DNA from: Bog-950 sp035299425
GTDB lineage: Bacteria > Bacteroidota > Bacteroidia > Chitinophagales > LD1
Assembly: GCA_035299425.1 (NCBI GenBank)
Contig: DATGWP010000067.1
Span: 1 to 64,000, forward strand
Direction of reading: 5' to 3'
Length of the DNA: 64,000 bases
In this document: piece after piece, positions 25,579-34,614 of the stretch
Position numbering within the stretch: position 1 is the stretch's first letter
How the letters are laid out: every line of letters begins with the position of its first letter
Translations under genes and position numbers: made by a program
Notes under the pieces: generated by a model
Databases searched by the model: none
What the model was told of the DNA's origin: nothing
Seen by the model: the letters and a program-made list of their open reading frames with translations, nothing else

Positions 25579-26661
25579 ATGAAACGCAGTGACTATATAA
25601 AGTATTTGTGGTTGTTACTGTTGGCTTTGCCACCGGTAGCAGTGCTTATTCTGTTGCGTGAAGAAGCGTTTCGGTTTGAGCATAAAGAATACCTGTGGGT
25701 GCTGTGGGCTGTAGTGCCTATGCTGCTACTGTTCCTGTATTTTCAAAATTGGAGAAGCAGAAACCTGGCGAAGTTTGCAAATTCATCGCTGCTTGGGCAA
25801 TTGACACCGGATGTTTCGTTCAATAAACATTTGCTGAAGTTTATTTTATTGTCGCTGGCTTTTCAGTTTATCGTTATTGGTTTTGCCAACCCGCAGGTAG
25901 GTACTAAACAGGAGAAAGTAAAACGCCAGGGTATAGATGTATTTATAGCCATAGATGTATCTAACTCTATGCTGAGCGAAGACATAAAGCCTAACCGCCT
26001 GATGCGCGCCAAAAACTTTATCAGCAATTTTATTGATGAGCTGCATAACGACCGCCTGGGTATGATTGTATTTGCCGGCCGCGCTTATCTGCAAATGCCG
26101 CTAACAGTAGATTACAGCGCGGGCCGCATGTATTTAAAAACGGTAAACACTAACCTGATGCCTACACAGGGCACCAACATAGCCGAGGCCGTAAATATGG
26201 CGCGCGAGAACTTCGTAAAAGAAGATAACAAGCACAAGGCGCTGATAATTATTACCGATGGTGAAGATAACGAAGGCGGTACCGATGAGGCTATAGCCGA
26301 TGCCGTTAAAGAGGGCGTAAAGGTATTTACTATTGGTGTGGGTACCGATAATGGCGGCCCTATACCGGTAGGCAGCGATTTTAAGCGTGATGAAAGCGGC
26401 AACATAGTATTATCCAAAATGAACCAACCCATGCTTCGCGAACTGGCCGCTAAGGGCAATGGCAAATACTTTCAACTGGGCAGTGGCAAAGACGAGATAA
26501 ACGCCATTTTTAAAGAGCTTGGCCGTATTAATACCAAAGATTTTGAAGAAGTAGTGTTTACCGATTTCAACGACCAGTTTCAAATATGCCTGATAATAGC
26601 AGCGGTGCTATTGTTGATAGAATGGTTTGTGAGCGAACGAAAATTGAGGTTTAAATTTTAG
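25579..26661 (+). CDS. batB: Aerotolerance protein BatB (VWA domain)
   Basis: 360 residues. Membrane segments at about 9-26, 40-56 and 85-103, a VWA domain with MIDAS DVSNS at 126-130, and TDGEDNEGG further on, then a C-terminal helix (about 330-350). It is a paralogue of BatA and presumably its partner. Start ATG adjoins the batA stop without a gap. Confidence 0.92.
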   Translation: MKRSDYIKYLWLLLLALPPVAVLILLREEAFRFEHKEYLWVLWAVVPMLLLFLYFQNWRSRNLAKFANSSLLGQLTPDVSFNKHLLKFILLSLAFQFIVIGFANPQVGTKQEKVKRQGIDVFIAIDVSNSMLSEDIKPNRLMRAKNFISNFIDELHNDRLGMIVFAGRAYLQMPLTVDYSAGRMYLKTVNTNLMPTQGTNIAEAVNMARENFVKEDNKHKALIIITDGEDNEGGTDEAIADAVKEGVKVFTIGVGTDNGGPIPVGSDFKRDESGNIVLSKMNQPMLRELAAKGNGKYFQLGSGKDEINAIFKELGRINTKDFEEVVFTDFNDQFQICLIIAAVLLLIEWFVSERKLRFKF

Positions 26662-26665
26662 TGTT

Positions 26666-27454
26666 ATGACGAAGCATGGTATTATACATTACTGTAAACC
26701 TAGCCGGTACCTTACTACTGCGTTGGTAGTGCTGTTGTCCGTTACCGGTTACCGGTTTTCGTTTGCACAGTTAAACACCCTTTCTACCGTGCCGGAGAAA
26801 AAAGAAACACGCAACGGCAATAAGCAATTTGAAAAAGGGGTATATGCCGATGCCGAAGCGAGCTATAAAAAAGCGCTTGACAAAAAAAACAACATGCCCG
26901 AGGCTACCTTTAACCTGGGGGATGCAGTATATGAGCAAAAACGATATGATGAGGCCATTAAGCAGTTTCAGCTTTCGGCACAAACCAATACAGATAAAGG
27001 AGTAAAGGCAAAGGCATACCACAACCTGGGCAATACCTTTATGCAGCAAAACAAATGGCAGGAAGCTGTAAATTCATTTAAAGAAGCCCTGAAGAACAAC
27101 CCAAAGGATGCGGAAACCAAGTATAACCTTGCCTATGCCAATGAGCGATTAAGAGAACAAAAACAAAACGACCAGAACAAGGATAATAAAGACAATAAGG
27201 ACCAAAAGGATAAAAAGGACGACAAAAAAGACCAGCAGGACAAGAAAGACCAGGATAAAGACCAGCAGGCAAAAAACAACGAGAACAAGGACAAAAAAGA
27301 TCAGCAGGGCAAAGGCCAGCAGCAACCTAAGCTAAGTAAAGAAGAAGCCGAAAAAATGCTGCAAGCCCTGCAGGGCGAAGAGCAAAAAACCAACCAGAAG
27401 ATGCAGCAAAAGCAGGTGAAGGTGGTAAATGTTAAGATTGAGAAGGACTGGTAA
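26666..27454 (+). CDS. batC: BatC-like TPR protein with Lys/Asp/Gln-rich tail
   Basis: 262 residues. Signal peptide or anchor at about 18-35, then three TPR units (about 50-155: GNKQFEKGVYADAEASYKKAL, EATFNLGDAVYEQKRYDEAIKQF, KAYHNLGNTFMQQNKWQEAVNSFKEAL). Residues 166-225 are almost only K, D, Q and N, a low-complexity linker; the last 35 residues return to normal composition (LSKEEAEKMLQALQGEEQ). Position between batB and batD fits batC. The TPRs probably hold the Bat proteins together in the periplasm. Confidence 0.85.
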   Translation: MTKHGIIHYCKPSRYLTTALVVLLSVTGYRFSFAQLNTLSTVPEKKETRNGNKQFEKGVYADAEASYKKALDKKNNMPEATFNLGDAVYEQKRYDEAIKQFQLSAQTNTDKGVKAKAYHNLGNTFMQQNKWQEAVNSFKEALKNNPKDAETKYNLAYANERLREQKQNDQNKDNKDNKDQKDKKDDKKDQQDKKDQDKDQQAKNNENKDKKDQQGKGQQQPKLSKEEAEKMLQALQGEEQKTNQKMQQKQVKVVNVKIEKDW

Positions 27455-27536
27455 GCAGAAAAAAGGTGTGAAAAAAAATTAAGTTGGCAGCCTTAGCTTG
27501 AATAAACCGTATAGTTGAAGGACTTTTGCAATAAGA

Positions 27537-29441
27537 ATGGAAACCCGCAATAACATAGCAGATGTAAACAACCGGAAAGGGCTAAACCTTATCCTGGCCT
27601 TGCTATTGCTTTTGGCGTGCGTTTCTTTATTCGGGCAGGCAAAATTTTACGCATCGGCACCTAAGCAGGTTCCACTCAACTCTAATTTCCAGTTAAGTTT
27701 TACTATAGAGAATGGCAACGGCAGCAATCTCAAGCCACCTGCCATTTCAGACTTTCAGCTATTGGGCGGGCCCAATACATCTACCAGCATGCAGTGGGTT
27801 AATGGTAACGTTACCCAAAGCGTGACCTACAATTACATACTTCGGCCCAAAAACCAGGGCACTTTTAAAATAGGTAAAGCCAGTGTTACTATTAGTGGCG
27901 TAACTGTAGAGAGTAACGAAGTAACCATACAGGTAACTGCACCCGCTGCTCAGCAGCAAACCCAGCGTCAGCGCAACCCGTTCGACCCGTTTGATGACCC
28001 GTTTTTCCGTGGAGGCCAACAGGAAGAAGAGACCCCGGTTAATACTGCCGATTTAGAAAAACAGTTGAAAGATGAAGTGTTTATGAAGCTGGTAGTCAAC
28101 AAAAATTCGGCTTACAAAGGCGAAATGCTTACTGCCAGTTATAAATTGTATTTCCGCCAGAACCTCTCAGGCTTTAATGTTACCAAGGCGCCATCGTTTG
28201 ATGGTTACTGGAGCCAGGAGGTAGAGCTGGACCCTAAGCGCCGTCCTACTGCCGAAACCATTAATGGCAAGCAATACCATGTAGTAGATATTTTAAAGTA
28301 TAATCTTTATCCCCAGCGTGCTGGTGCATTGCCCATAGCGCCATGCGAGGTTAACACGGTAGTGCAGGCGCAAACACGCTCACGCTCGCGCAACGTGTTT
28401 GATGATTTTTTTGGCATAGGGGCTGTTCAACAAGTGCCCATGAATTTAAAAACATCTGCTGTTACAGTTAATGTAAAAGAGCTGCCTGAAGCCGGAAAGC
28501 CCGAAGACTTTGCCGGTGCAGTAGGTAGCTATAAATTCGAAACATCGCTATCGGGTAAAGAAGCGAAGACCGATGAGCCTATTACCTACACACTTAAAAT
28601 ATCGGGCACCGGTAACCTCAAGTTTGTAGATGCGCCGGTTCTTACTTTTCCGCAGGAGTTTGAAGTGTATGACCCCAAAACCAAAGAGAACATAAGCAAC
28701 GGCTCAGCAGGCATGAGTGGCAGCAAACAATACGACTACCTGCTTATACCCCGCCAACCCGGCGATTACAAAATCGAATCGAAAACCTTCTCATGGTTTG
28801 AACCTGCAAGCGCTAAGTACTTTACTATGAAATCGCCCGAGTTTACTGTAAAGGTAACCGGCGAGCCATCTAAAAATGTAAATGCTACTGCTGCTACAGC
28901 AGTGGGCAAAGAAGATGTAACTGCCCTTGGGCAGGATATCCGGTATATAAAAACTACTGCGCCGGAGTTTAAAAAGGGTAATACTTTTTTCGGTTCGGCA
29001 GGTTTTGTGGCTATGTATTCCGCTCCTTTCCTTTTGTTTATTGGTCTTGTAGCTGCCAAGCGCCGTAACGAAACACTGGCTGCCGATGTAATAGGTGCCA
29101 AGCGGAGAAGAGCACTTAAACAAGCTAAGAAGAGATTGAGCGTAGCCGAAAAGCATTTAAGCAAAGGCGATAAGAAGAATTTTTACGATGAGGTATCGCG
29201 CGCTATCTGGGGTTACCTGGGCGATAAACTGAACATTGATATGGCAGAGCTATCGAAAGATAATGTAGAGGAAAAGCTACTGGCCAAAAATGCTAAACCT
29301 GAAACTATTGCAAAGCTTAAGAGCCTGCTGGGCACTTGCGAACTTGCTTTGTATTCACCGGTGGGCGAAGGCGGCGAGATGAAACAGAATTACGAAACGG
29401 CTATGAACTTAATGGCAGATTTAGAAGATGAAGTTAAGTAA
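27537..29441 (+). CDS. batD: Aerotolerance protein BatD
   Basis: 634 residues. Signal peptide (about 15-35), several beta-sandwich domains beginning with ASAPKQVPLNSNFQLSFTIEN (the BatD oxygen-tolerance domain), a Gln-rich insert (AAQQQTQRQRNPFDPFDDPFF), a transmembrane helix near 490-510 (FVAMYSAPFLLFIGLVA) and a cytoplasmic basic/helical tail. Full length for the family. The 82-nt gap before it is the largest in the operon, but no terminator is seen there. Confidence 0.92.
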   Translation: METRNNIADVNNRKGLNLILALLLLLACVSLFGQAKFYASAPKQVPLNSNFQLSFTIENGNGSNLKPPAISDFQLLGGPNTSTSMQWVNGNVTQSVTYNYILRPKNQGTFKIGKASVTISGVTVESNEVTIQVTAPAAQQQTQRQRNPFDPFDDPFFRGGQQEEETPVNTADLEKQLKDEVFMKLVVNKNSAYKGEMLTASYKLYFRQNLSGFNVTKAPSFDGYWSQEVELDPKRRPTAETINGKQYHVVDILKYNLYPQRAGALPIAPCEVNTVVQAQTRSRSRNVFDDFFGIGAVQQVPMNLKTSAVTVNVKELPEAGKPEDFAGAVGSYKFETSLSGKEAKTDEPITYTLKISGTGNLKFVDAPVLTFPQEFEVYDPKTKENISNGSAGMSGSKQYDYLLIPRQPGDYKIESKTFSWFEPASAKYFTMKSPEFTVKVTGEPSKNVNATAATAVGKEDVTALGQDIRYIKTTAPEFKKGNTFFGSAGFVAMYSAPFLLFIGLVAAKRRNETLAADVIGAKRRRALKQAKKRLSVAEKHLSKGDKKNFYDEVSRAIWGYLGDKLNIDMAELSKDNVEEKLLAKNAKPETIAKLKSLLGTCELALYSPVGEGGEMKQNYETAMNLMADLEDEVK

Positions 29442-29457
29442 CAGAACACGGATATAG

Positions 29458-30261
29458 ATGTTATTCATAAAAAAGATAATTACCGGGCTTGTATCAACTT
29501 CGCATAGAGGTTGTGTCCGGCTATTTGTATTATCTATGTTCAGTGTTCTTTGTTCTTTGTTTTTGCAGGCCCAGGATGCACCTGAACTATACAAAACCGC
29601 CAGTCAGCATTACAAGGCTAATGAATTTGAGCAAGCCGCTACAGCTTACGAGAAAATACTGGCCTCGGGTTACCACACACCCGAGGTTTACTACAACCTG
29701 GGCAATAGCTACTATAAATTAAAAAACACCGGCAGGGCTATTTTGAATTATGAGCGCGCACACAACCTGGCCCCCGAAGACGAAGATATTATACATAATC
29801 TTAAACTGGCTCAGCTAAAAACCGTAGACAAACTGCAACCGGTGCCTCAGCTGGCTATTGTAACCCAATGGAACAATCTGCTTAACTCCCAGTCATCTAA
29901 GGGTTGGAGCATGTTTGCAATTGGTTTTGTTTGGGTATCGCTGGTGCTTTTTGCTGTGTATTTTTTAATAGCGCGCAAAGGCATCGTATTGTTTCTTAGC
30001 TTATTTGTATTGGCTCTTTCTTTTGTTTCGGTGGGCCTGGGATTTAAACAAGCACACAGTGAAGAAAATTCCGACATTGCTATTTTGATGGTAGCCAATG
30101 TGAACGTAAAGAGCGCTCCCGATGCCAACGGCAACGATATATTCACTATACACGAGGGTATAAAACTTGAACTGCTCGACCAGGTTGGTGGTTGGACAAA
30201 AATACGCCTGGCAGATGGAAAGGTGGGTTGGGTAGAAAAAAACATGTTCGAAAAAATTTAA
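29458..30261 (+). CDS. batE: BatE-like TPR and SH3 protein
   Basis: 267 residues. Signal peptide ending near ...FLQAQ (about 38), TPR units (TASQHYKANEFEQAATAYEKIL, VYYNLGNSYYKLKNTGRAILNYERA), two membrane helices (about 155-195) and a C-terminal bacterial SH3 domain (VANVNVKSAPDANGNDIFTIHEGIKLELLDQVGGWTKIRLADGKVGWVEKNMFE). This is the BatE layout. The real start might be an internal ATG (MFSVLCSLFLQAQ). Last gene of the operon. Confidence 0.85.
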   Translation: MLFIKKIITGLVSTSHRGCVRLFVLSMFSVLCSLFLQAQDAPELYKTASQHYKANEFEQAATAYEKILASGYHTPEVYYNLGNSYYKLKNTGRAILNYERAHNLAPEDEDIIHNLKLAQLKTVDKLQPVPQLAIVTQWNNLLNSQSSKGWSMFAIGFVWVSLVLFAVYFLIARKGIVLFLSLFVLALSFVSVGLGFKQAHSEENSDIAILMVANVNVKSAPDANGNDIFTIHEGIKLELLDQVGGWTKIRLADGKVGWVEKNMFEKI

Positions 30262-30311
30262 CCCTGCCTTATTTACAGACAGCTACCGTTTACAACTTTT
30301 TGTAGCTGCGC

Positions 30312-30342
30312 TTTCTTTTTCGCCATTCTTCTTGTAGATTTA
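30312..30342 (+). promoter_or_regulatory. Promoter-like elements for mscL
   Basis: TTTC (30312-30315), 19 nt, then TAGATTTA (30335-30342): each one mismatch from TTTG and TAnnTTTG, with ideal spacing. Leader about 30 nt. Confidence 0.5.
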
Positions 30343-30374
30343 GCTAATATTTTACCACCCTAAAACCACAAACC

Positions 30375-30755
30375 ATGGGAATGATATCCGAATTTAAAGA
30401 GTTTGCCATGAAAGGCAACGTAGTAGATTTAGCAATAGGTGTAATTATAGGCGGCGCCTTTGGTAAAATAGTAAGCTCGTTGATAGATGATGTAATTACA
30501 CCACTTCTGCTTAAGCCCGCTTTAGAAGCTGCCCACCTTACGAAGCTAGAAGAGTTGACTGTTTTCGGAACAGTGAAATATGGCAATTTCCTTTCTGCCA
30601 CAATCAACTTCATTATTGTAGCGTTTGTGTTGTTCCTTATTATTAAGGGATTAAACGCCGCCAAGAAGAAAGAAGTACCAGCACCGGTTGCCCCGGCAGG
30701 ACCGTCATCTACCGATGCCTTGTTGATGGAAATAAGAGATGCCCTGAAGAAATAA
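30375..30755 (+). CDS. mscL: Large-conductance mechanosensitive channel MscL
   Basis: 126 residues, typical for the family. The N-terminal helix and TM1 (FKEFAMKGNVVDLAIGVIIGGAFGKIVSSLIDDVITPLL) carry the pore glycines and the conserved GNVVDLA motif. TM2 (FLSATINFIIVAFVLFLIIKGLNAAKKK) and a short cytoplasmic helix follow. Homopentameric emergency valve opened by membrane tension during hypo-osmotic shock. The Ala/Pro-rich loop before the last helix is normal. Confidence 0.95.
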   Translation: MGMISEFKEFAMKGNVVDLAIGVIIGGAFGKIVSSLIDDVITPLLLKPALEAAHLTKLEELTVFGTVKYGNFLSATINFIIVAFVLFLIIKGLNAAKKKEVPAPVAPAGPSSTDALLMEIRDALKK

Positions 30756-30776
30756 TTTGATTAGATATAACTATAG

Positions 30777-30799
30777 CGCCGCGGGTTTACCTCGCGGCG
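30777..30799. terminator. Hairpin between convergent mscL and the 30809 gene
   Basis: CGCCGCG/CGCGGCG 7-bp stem around GGTTTACCT, followed by TTGTTGTTATT on the plus strand. Confidence 0.6.
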
Positions 30800-30808
30800 T
30801 TGTTGTTA

Positions 30809-31423
30809 TTAAAACGTGCCCACCCTTAGAAAAACTACCCCACCTACCCCACTCATATCGGCGCTGCTTACCAGTTTAGAACCTGCAGCTATGCGGTAAT
30901 TTAAACCCACACCCAGGCGGAAATTTTTTGTGGCATTGTACACACCATACACAGCCGGTATTATCATACCGAAATGGCTTGTGTAATTAACCTCATTGCG
31001 TGTGTAGCGCAGCATTCCCCACCCCGCGCTAAGCTCTGGCTGAAAAGAGAATTTTTTATTGGCAAACAGAATATAGCTAAAGCCTAACCCCGCATAATGG
31101 TGTTGCAGGTTAAAAGTGTCGGTAGGCCTGTCGGGCGCTACGCGGCTTTGTATATTTACAGGAGTAGTAAGCACATGGTATTTAGCGCTAACTACAAACT
31201 TGTGGTTCACCACCCAGTTTAGGCTAAAGCCCAGGTTCATAGCTCCTTTGGTCTTTAATATTTGGGTAGGCACCATCTCGAACCCTACGTAAAATTTGCT
31301 GTCGAATTTTTTAGCAGCAAAAAATGGCTCATTGGTGGTGGTGTCTTCCTTCATAACCTGCGCATGGGCTAAAAAGCCCGCACCTGGCAGCAAAAAAAGT
31401 AAGCAAAGTAGTAACCTGTTCAC
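30809..31423 (-). CDS. Outer-membrane beta-barrel-like protein of unknown function
   Basis: About 204 residues from GTG 31423, which gives a clean signal peptide (MNRLLLCLLFLLPGAGFLAHAQ). A TTG at 31454-31456 is also in frame. Mature sequence has alternating hydrophobic strands (KFYVGFEMVPTQILKT, FSLNWVVNHKFVVSAKYHV, NFRLGVGLNYRIAAGSKLV), compatible with an 8-10-stranded barrel of the OmpA/OprF-like shape. No family name can be given. Convergent with mscL. Confidence 0.65.
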   Translation of the reverse strand: MNRLLLCLLFLLPGAGFLAHAQVMKEDTTTNEPFFAAKKFDSKFYVGFEMVPTQILKTKGAMNLGFSLNWVVNHKFVVSAKYHVLTTPVNIQSRVAPDRPTDTFNLQHHYAGLGFSYILFANKKFSFQPELSAGWGMLRYTRNEVNYTSHFGMIIPAVYGVYNATKNFRLGVGLNYRIAAGSKLVSSADMSGVGGVVFLRVGTF

Positions 31424-31617
31424 AACACGATAATACAGAATGCATTTAAAAAACAAGACAAATTATTAGCAAAAAAGGAGTCTGCTTAGTCAGTATATTT
31501 TAGCGAAGCGAATAAATGGCTTAAAAACACAGATCCCAACTTGCTTTTGAAATACTGATGCAATACCGCCCCCTTAACCAACGATTTAGCTAAAAAAAGC
31601 ATCTTATATATGCAGTG

Positions 31618-31648
31618 TTTGCCGAAATAGTAATTTTATCTACTTTTA
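31618..31648 (+). promoter_or_regulatory. Promoter of the PorP/SprF-family gene
   Basis: TTTG (31618-31621), 19 nt, TACTTTTA (31641-31648). Spacing is ideal and the -7 box has one mismatch. Confidence 0.65.
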
Positions 31649-31672
31649 GCAGTCTTAAATAAAAATTTCAGT

Positions 31673-32716
31673 ATGAGAAAAGTATACTCTGTTCTGGTAG
31701 TCATGTTAGTTGGTATAGGTGCCTTTGCGCAGGATATACACTTTTCGCAATACTATGCAGCGCCTATTACTCTTAACCCGGCTCTTACTGCTAACATCAA
31801 TGGCGTTTTTCGTGTAGCGGCCAACTATCGCAATCAGTGGTTTACCATACCTACACTTAACTCAACAGCCCCGTATCAAACATACCAGGTATCTTTTGAT
31901 GCGCCTATACTGCGCGAGCGCCTGGGCAACGATGGTTTCGGTTTTGGCGGTGTATTTTATGGCGATAAAGCCGGTGATGGTGCATTAACTACTTACACAG
32001 GCATGGCTTCTATTGCATACCACAAAGCTGTAGACCGCTATGGCCGTGGCCGGATATCTATAGGCTTACAGGCCGGTGTGGTAAGCAAGCAGATAAAACT
32101 GCAGAACCTGATTTTTGAAAGTCAGCTGGATAATTTTGGCTGGAACACATCTCTGTCAAACGGCGAAACCAATTTTAATAATAAGGCAATCATTTATGGC
32201 GACGTTAACTTTGGCGCTATGTGGACTCATGCACCTAAAGATAAGTTCCGCTATTACCTGGGCGCAGCTATTAATCACATACCGGGCATGGCGCAAAAAG
32301 GACCGAGAGAATCTTTTTTGAATGATTCGAGAAACAGAGTGCGCGCTTTGTATAAAGTGAACGCCGGCATGGAGTTTTTCCTTAATAGCGATTACTCATT
32401 TAGCTTAACCCCTACCTTTTTATTTATGATGCAGGGCCAGGCACAGCAGTATAATTTCGGGCTTGGTTTAAATTATTGGGTGAATGATGATGTGGCCGTA
32501 TTTGGCGGCGGTTTTTACCGCGTAAAAGATGCGGTGATACTAAATGTGGGAACCGAGTTTTATAATGTACGCCTGGGTATAAGTTACGATGTAAACCACA
32601 GCAACCTGCGCGCTGCCACTAAGGCACAGGGCGGGCTTGAGGTATCGGCTATCTACGTATTTAAGAAAGAAAGGCCACAAGCCATTCAATACGAAAAATA
32701 TTGCCCTAATTTTTAA
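31673..32716 (+). CDS. PorP/SprF family T9SS-associated outer membrane protein
   Basis: 347 residues. Signal peptide MRKVYSVLVVMLVGIGAFAQ, then the hallmark DIHFSQYYAAPITLNPALTANINGVFRVAANYRNQW of PorP/SprF proteins. The remainder is a membrane barrel (GFGGVFYGDKAGDGALTTYTG, VFGGGFYRVKDAVILNVGTEFYNVRLGISYDVNHSNLR). These proteins anchor or help secrete T9SS adhesins; genes for their partners are often adjacent, but here none is. The surface protein at 39004-42279 is a possible partner 6 kb away. Confidence 0.92.
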   Translation: MRKVYSVLVVMLVGIGAFAQDIHFSQYYAAPITLNPALTANINGVFRVAANYRNQWFTIPTLNSTAPYQTYQVSFDAPILRERLGNDGFGFGGVFYGDKAGDGALTTYTGMASIAYHKAVDRYGRGRISIGLQAGVVSKQIKLQNLIFESQLDNFGWNTSLSNGETNFNNKAIIYGDVNFGAMWTHAPKDKFRYYLGAAINHIPGMAQKGPRESFLNDSRNRVRALYKVNAGMEFFLNSDYSFSLTPTFLFMMQGQAQQYNFGLGLNYWVNDDVAVFGGGFYRVKDAVILNVGTEFYNVRLGISYDVNHSNLRAATKAQGGLEVSAIYVFKKERPQAIQYEKYCPNF

Positions 32717-32747
32717 GAGGATCTCAGCCTGTATAAACGGCAAAAAG

Positions 32748-33770
32748 CTATAATACCGAATCCTTATCTCTGCTAAAAGCTTTGGTAGATATCCAATTGC
32801 GGCTAATGGCTATAAACAGCAGCACCAGCGATATTACACCCATACCGCCCAGCACTTCCCAAAAACCATAAGGGTCATCTACACGCGGCATGTATTTAAA
32901 ATTCATACCATAGATAGTAGCAATAAAAGTAAGCGGCAACAATACAAATGAAACCGTGGTTAGGGTTTTCATTACGTTGTTCATTTTGTGTGTTTGCAGG
33001 CTATAGTAAATATCCATTAGCGAGTTTATCTGCTCGCGCTGGAAATCTATTTCTTCTACATTTCGGGTCATGTGGTCTTGCAGGTCGCGCAGGTAATATT
33101 TGTTGTCCTCTTCAAAATATTCGATCTCGTTGCGAATGAGGTTGTTGATAAGATCGCGCACCGGTATAATGTTTTTCCGGATATACAGTACCTCGTTTTT
33201 TAGCGATTGGAGCTTTACAAACTGATTGTCCATAGGCCTGCGCAAAATAGCATGGTCTAGTTTTTCAATTTCTTCGTTTATGTGCTCCAGCACAAAAAAG
33301 TAGTTGTCAATTATTACATCCAACAATGTGTACAGCAGATGGTCTTCCCCTTTCTTACGTATGCCCCCTTTGCCCGAGCAGAGCTTATCGCCTGTTTTTT
33401 TAAGTACCCCAAAATCATATTCGCGGAAAGTAACCAGCACATTATCGCGCAGTATAAAACTAACCTGCTGGTCTTCTATCTTATTATCTCTAAGGCTAAA
33501 CATGCGTAGCACCACAAACAGAAAATCTTCATAATCCTCTACCTTGGCGCGCTGACGGGTATTAGCAATATCTTCCATGGCCAGCGGATGCACTTTAAAT
33601 AGCTCGCCCGCTTGCTGAAAGAAGACAGGGTCGTGCCCTACAATATCAATCCAGCTTACATGCCCGGTACGGTCTACACCGGCGCATTCTGCCAGCGTAA
33701 TATTTTCTTTTACAATGCACTCATCAGCATTGAAATGATACAAAGTAATTTTTGCAGCGTGTTTTTCCAT
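32748..33770 (-). CDS. corA: CorA-type magnesium/cobalt transporter
   Basis: About 340 residues. A soluble N-terminal domain (ITLYHFNADECIV..., then HPLAMEDIANTRQRAKVEDYEDFLFVVLRM) and a long helix lead to two C-terminal membrane helices with the signature YGMNF between them. CorA forms a homopentameric channel for Mg2+. I start at ATG 33770 (MEKHAAKITLYHF); an in-frame ATG at 33818 would overlap the start of the divergent gene and adds 16 residues that do not look conserved. Convergent with the PorP gene. Confidence 0.92.
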   Translation of the reverse strand: MEKHAAKITLYHFNADECIVKENITLAECAGVDRTGHVSWIDIVGHDPVFFQQAGELFKVHPLAMEDIANTRQRAKVEDYEDFLFVVLRMFSLRDNKIEDQQVSFILRDNVLVTFREYDFGVLKKTGDKLCSGKGGIRKKGEDHLLYTLLDVIIDNYFFVLEHINEEIEKLDHAILRRPMDNQFVKLQSLKNEVLYIRKNIIPVRDLINNLIRNEIEYFEEDNKYYLRDLQDHMTRNVEEIDFQREQINSLMDIYYSLQTHKMNNVMKTLTTVSFVLLPLTFIATIYGMNFKYMPRVDDPYGFWEVLGGMGVISLVLLFIAISRNWISTKAFSRDKDSVL

Positions 33771-33801
33771 TCTTTGTGACCCGCAAAATAATAATAACTC
33801 A

Positions 33802-33809
33802 TAGATTCG
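33802..33809 (+). promoter_or_regulatory. -7-like box for the SpoU methyltransferase gene
   Basis: TAGATTCG (7/8 match), 7 nt before the ATG at 33817, predicting a leader of only a few nucleotides. TTTG at 33773-33776 lies 25 nt upstream of the box. Confidence 0.5.
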
Positions 33810-33816
33810 CCCCGGC

Positions 33817-34614
33817 ATGGAAAAAATAAGCAGCCTTCAGAACCCGAAGATTAAAAATCTGAAACGGCTGGAGAAATCGAGCGAACGGCGTGAGCAGAAT
33901 TTATTTTTGATTGAGGGCCTGCGCGAAACGGTGCTGGCACATCGCGCTGGTTACACCATAGAAACCCTATTTGTTTGCGAAGAAATTTTAACGCAATCCA
34001 AAGAATATTCTTTAGCTGAAATAACACGCGCCAACGAGCAGTATAGTATTACTAAGGCTGTTTACGACTCGCTGGCCTACCGCGAAACTACCGAGGGTGT
34101 TATTGCCACCGCAAGACCGCAAAGCCATACCCTGGAAAAATTGCAGCTAAAGGCTAATCCCTTAATACTGATAATTGAAGGGGTTGAAAAACCCGGCAAC
34201 CTGGGTGCCATGCTGCGCACCTGCGATGCTGCCGGAGTGGATGCCGTAATTGTATGCGACCCTAAGACAGATGTATATAACCCTAACGTTATCCGCTCGG
34301 CAGTGGGCACTGTATTTACCAACCACATTGCGGTGTGCGAAACCAGCGAGGCAATTGCCTTTTTAAAGAAGAACAACATTACATCGTATGCAGCTGAGCT
34401 AAGCGCAACAGATATGTATTTTGATAAAGACCTGAAAGGCGCCGCTGCTATTGTAGTGGGCACTGAGGCCACCGGTTTAAGTAACGAATGGGTAGATGCT
34501 GCCAACGAAAGGATTAAAATACCGATGCTGGGCAAAATAGATTCGCTGAATGTGAGTGTGAGCGCGGCAGTGCTGTTGTTTGAAGCAGTAAGGCAGCGAG
34601 AGACGGCCCCCTAA
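33817..34614 (+). CDS. SpoU/TrmH-family RNA methyltransferase
   Basis: 265 residues. An N-terminal SpoU substrate-binding-like region (ISSLQNPKIKNLKRLEKSSERREQNLFLIEGLRE) precedes the SPOUT knot domain. That domain has motif 1 ILIIEGVEKPGNLGAMLRTCDAAG, motif 2 IVVGTEATGLSNEW and motif 3 IPMLGKIDSLNVSVSAAVLLFEA, which bind SAM. It 2'-O-methylates rRNA or tRNA ribose; the site cannot be told from the sequence. The last codons and the stop overlap a dispersed repeat (copy B). Confidence 0.9.
   Translation: MEKISSLQNPKIKNLKRLEKSSERREQNLFLIEGLRETVLAHRAGYTIETLFVCEEILTQSKEYSLAEITRANEQYSITKAVYDSLAYRETTEGVIATARPQSHTLEKLQLKANPLILIIEGVEKPGNLGAMLRTCDAAGVDAVIVCDPKTDVYNPNVIRSAVGTVFTNHIAVCETSEAIAFLKKNNITSYAAELSATDMYFDKDLKGAAAIVVGTEATGLSNEWVDAANERIKIPMLGKIDSLNVSVSAAVLLFEAVRQRETAP

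Noticed and set aside
27160..27340. Frameshift or misassembly in the batC K/D/Q-rich region
   Set aside because: The frame stays open, codons are mixed, and normal sequence resumes before the stop.
31366..31379. GGGCTAAAAAGCCC as a third copy of the GGCTAAAGCC palindrome
   Set aside because: It has a longer centre, lacks the flanks of the other copies and encodes an ordinary signal peptide end.
33770..33819. Overlapping divergent start codons of corA (ATG 33818) and the SpoU gene (ATG 33817)
   Set aside because: The longer CorA start adds 16 residues without family resemblance; ATG 33770 fits the conserved N-terminus better, so the overlap is probably not real.
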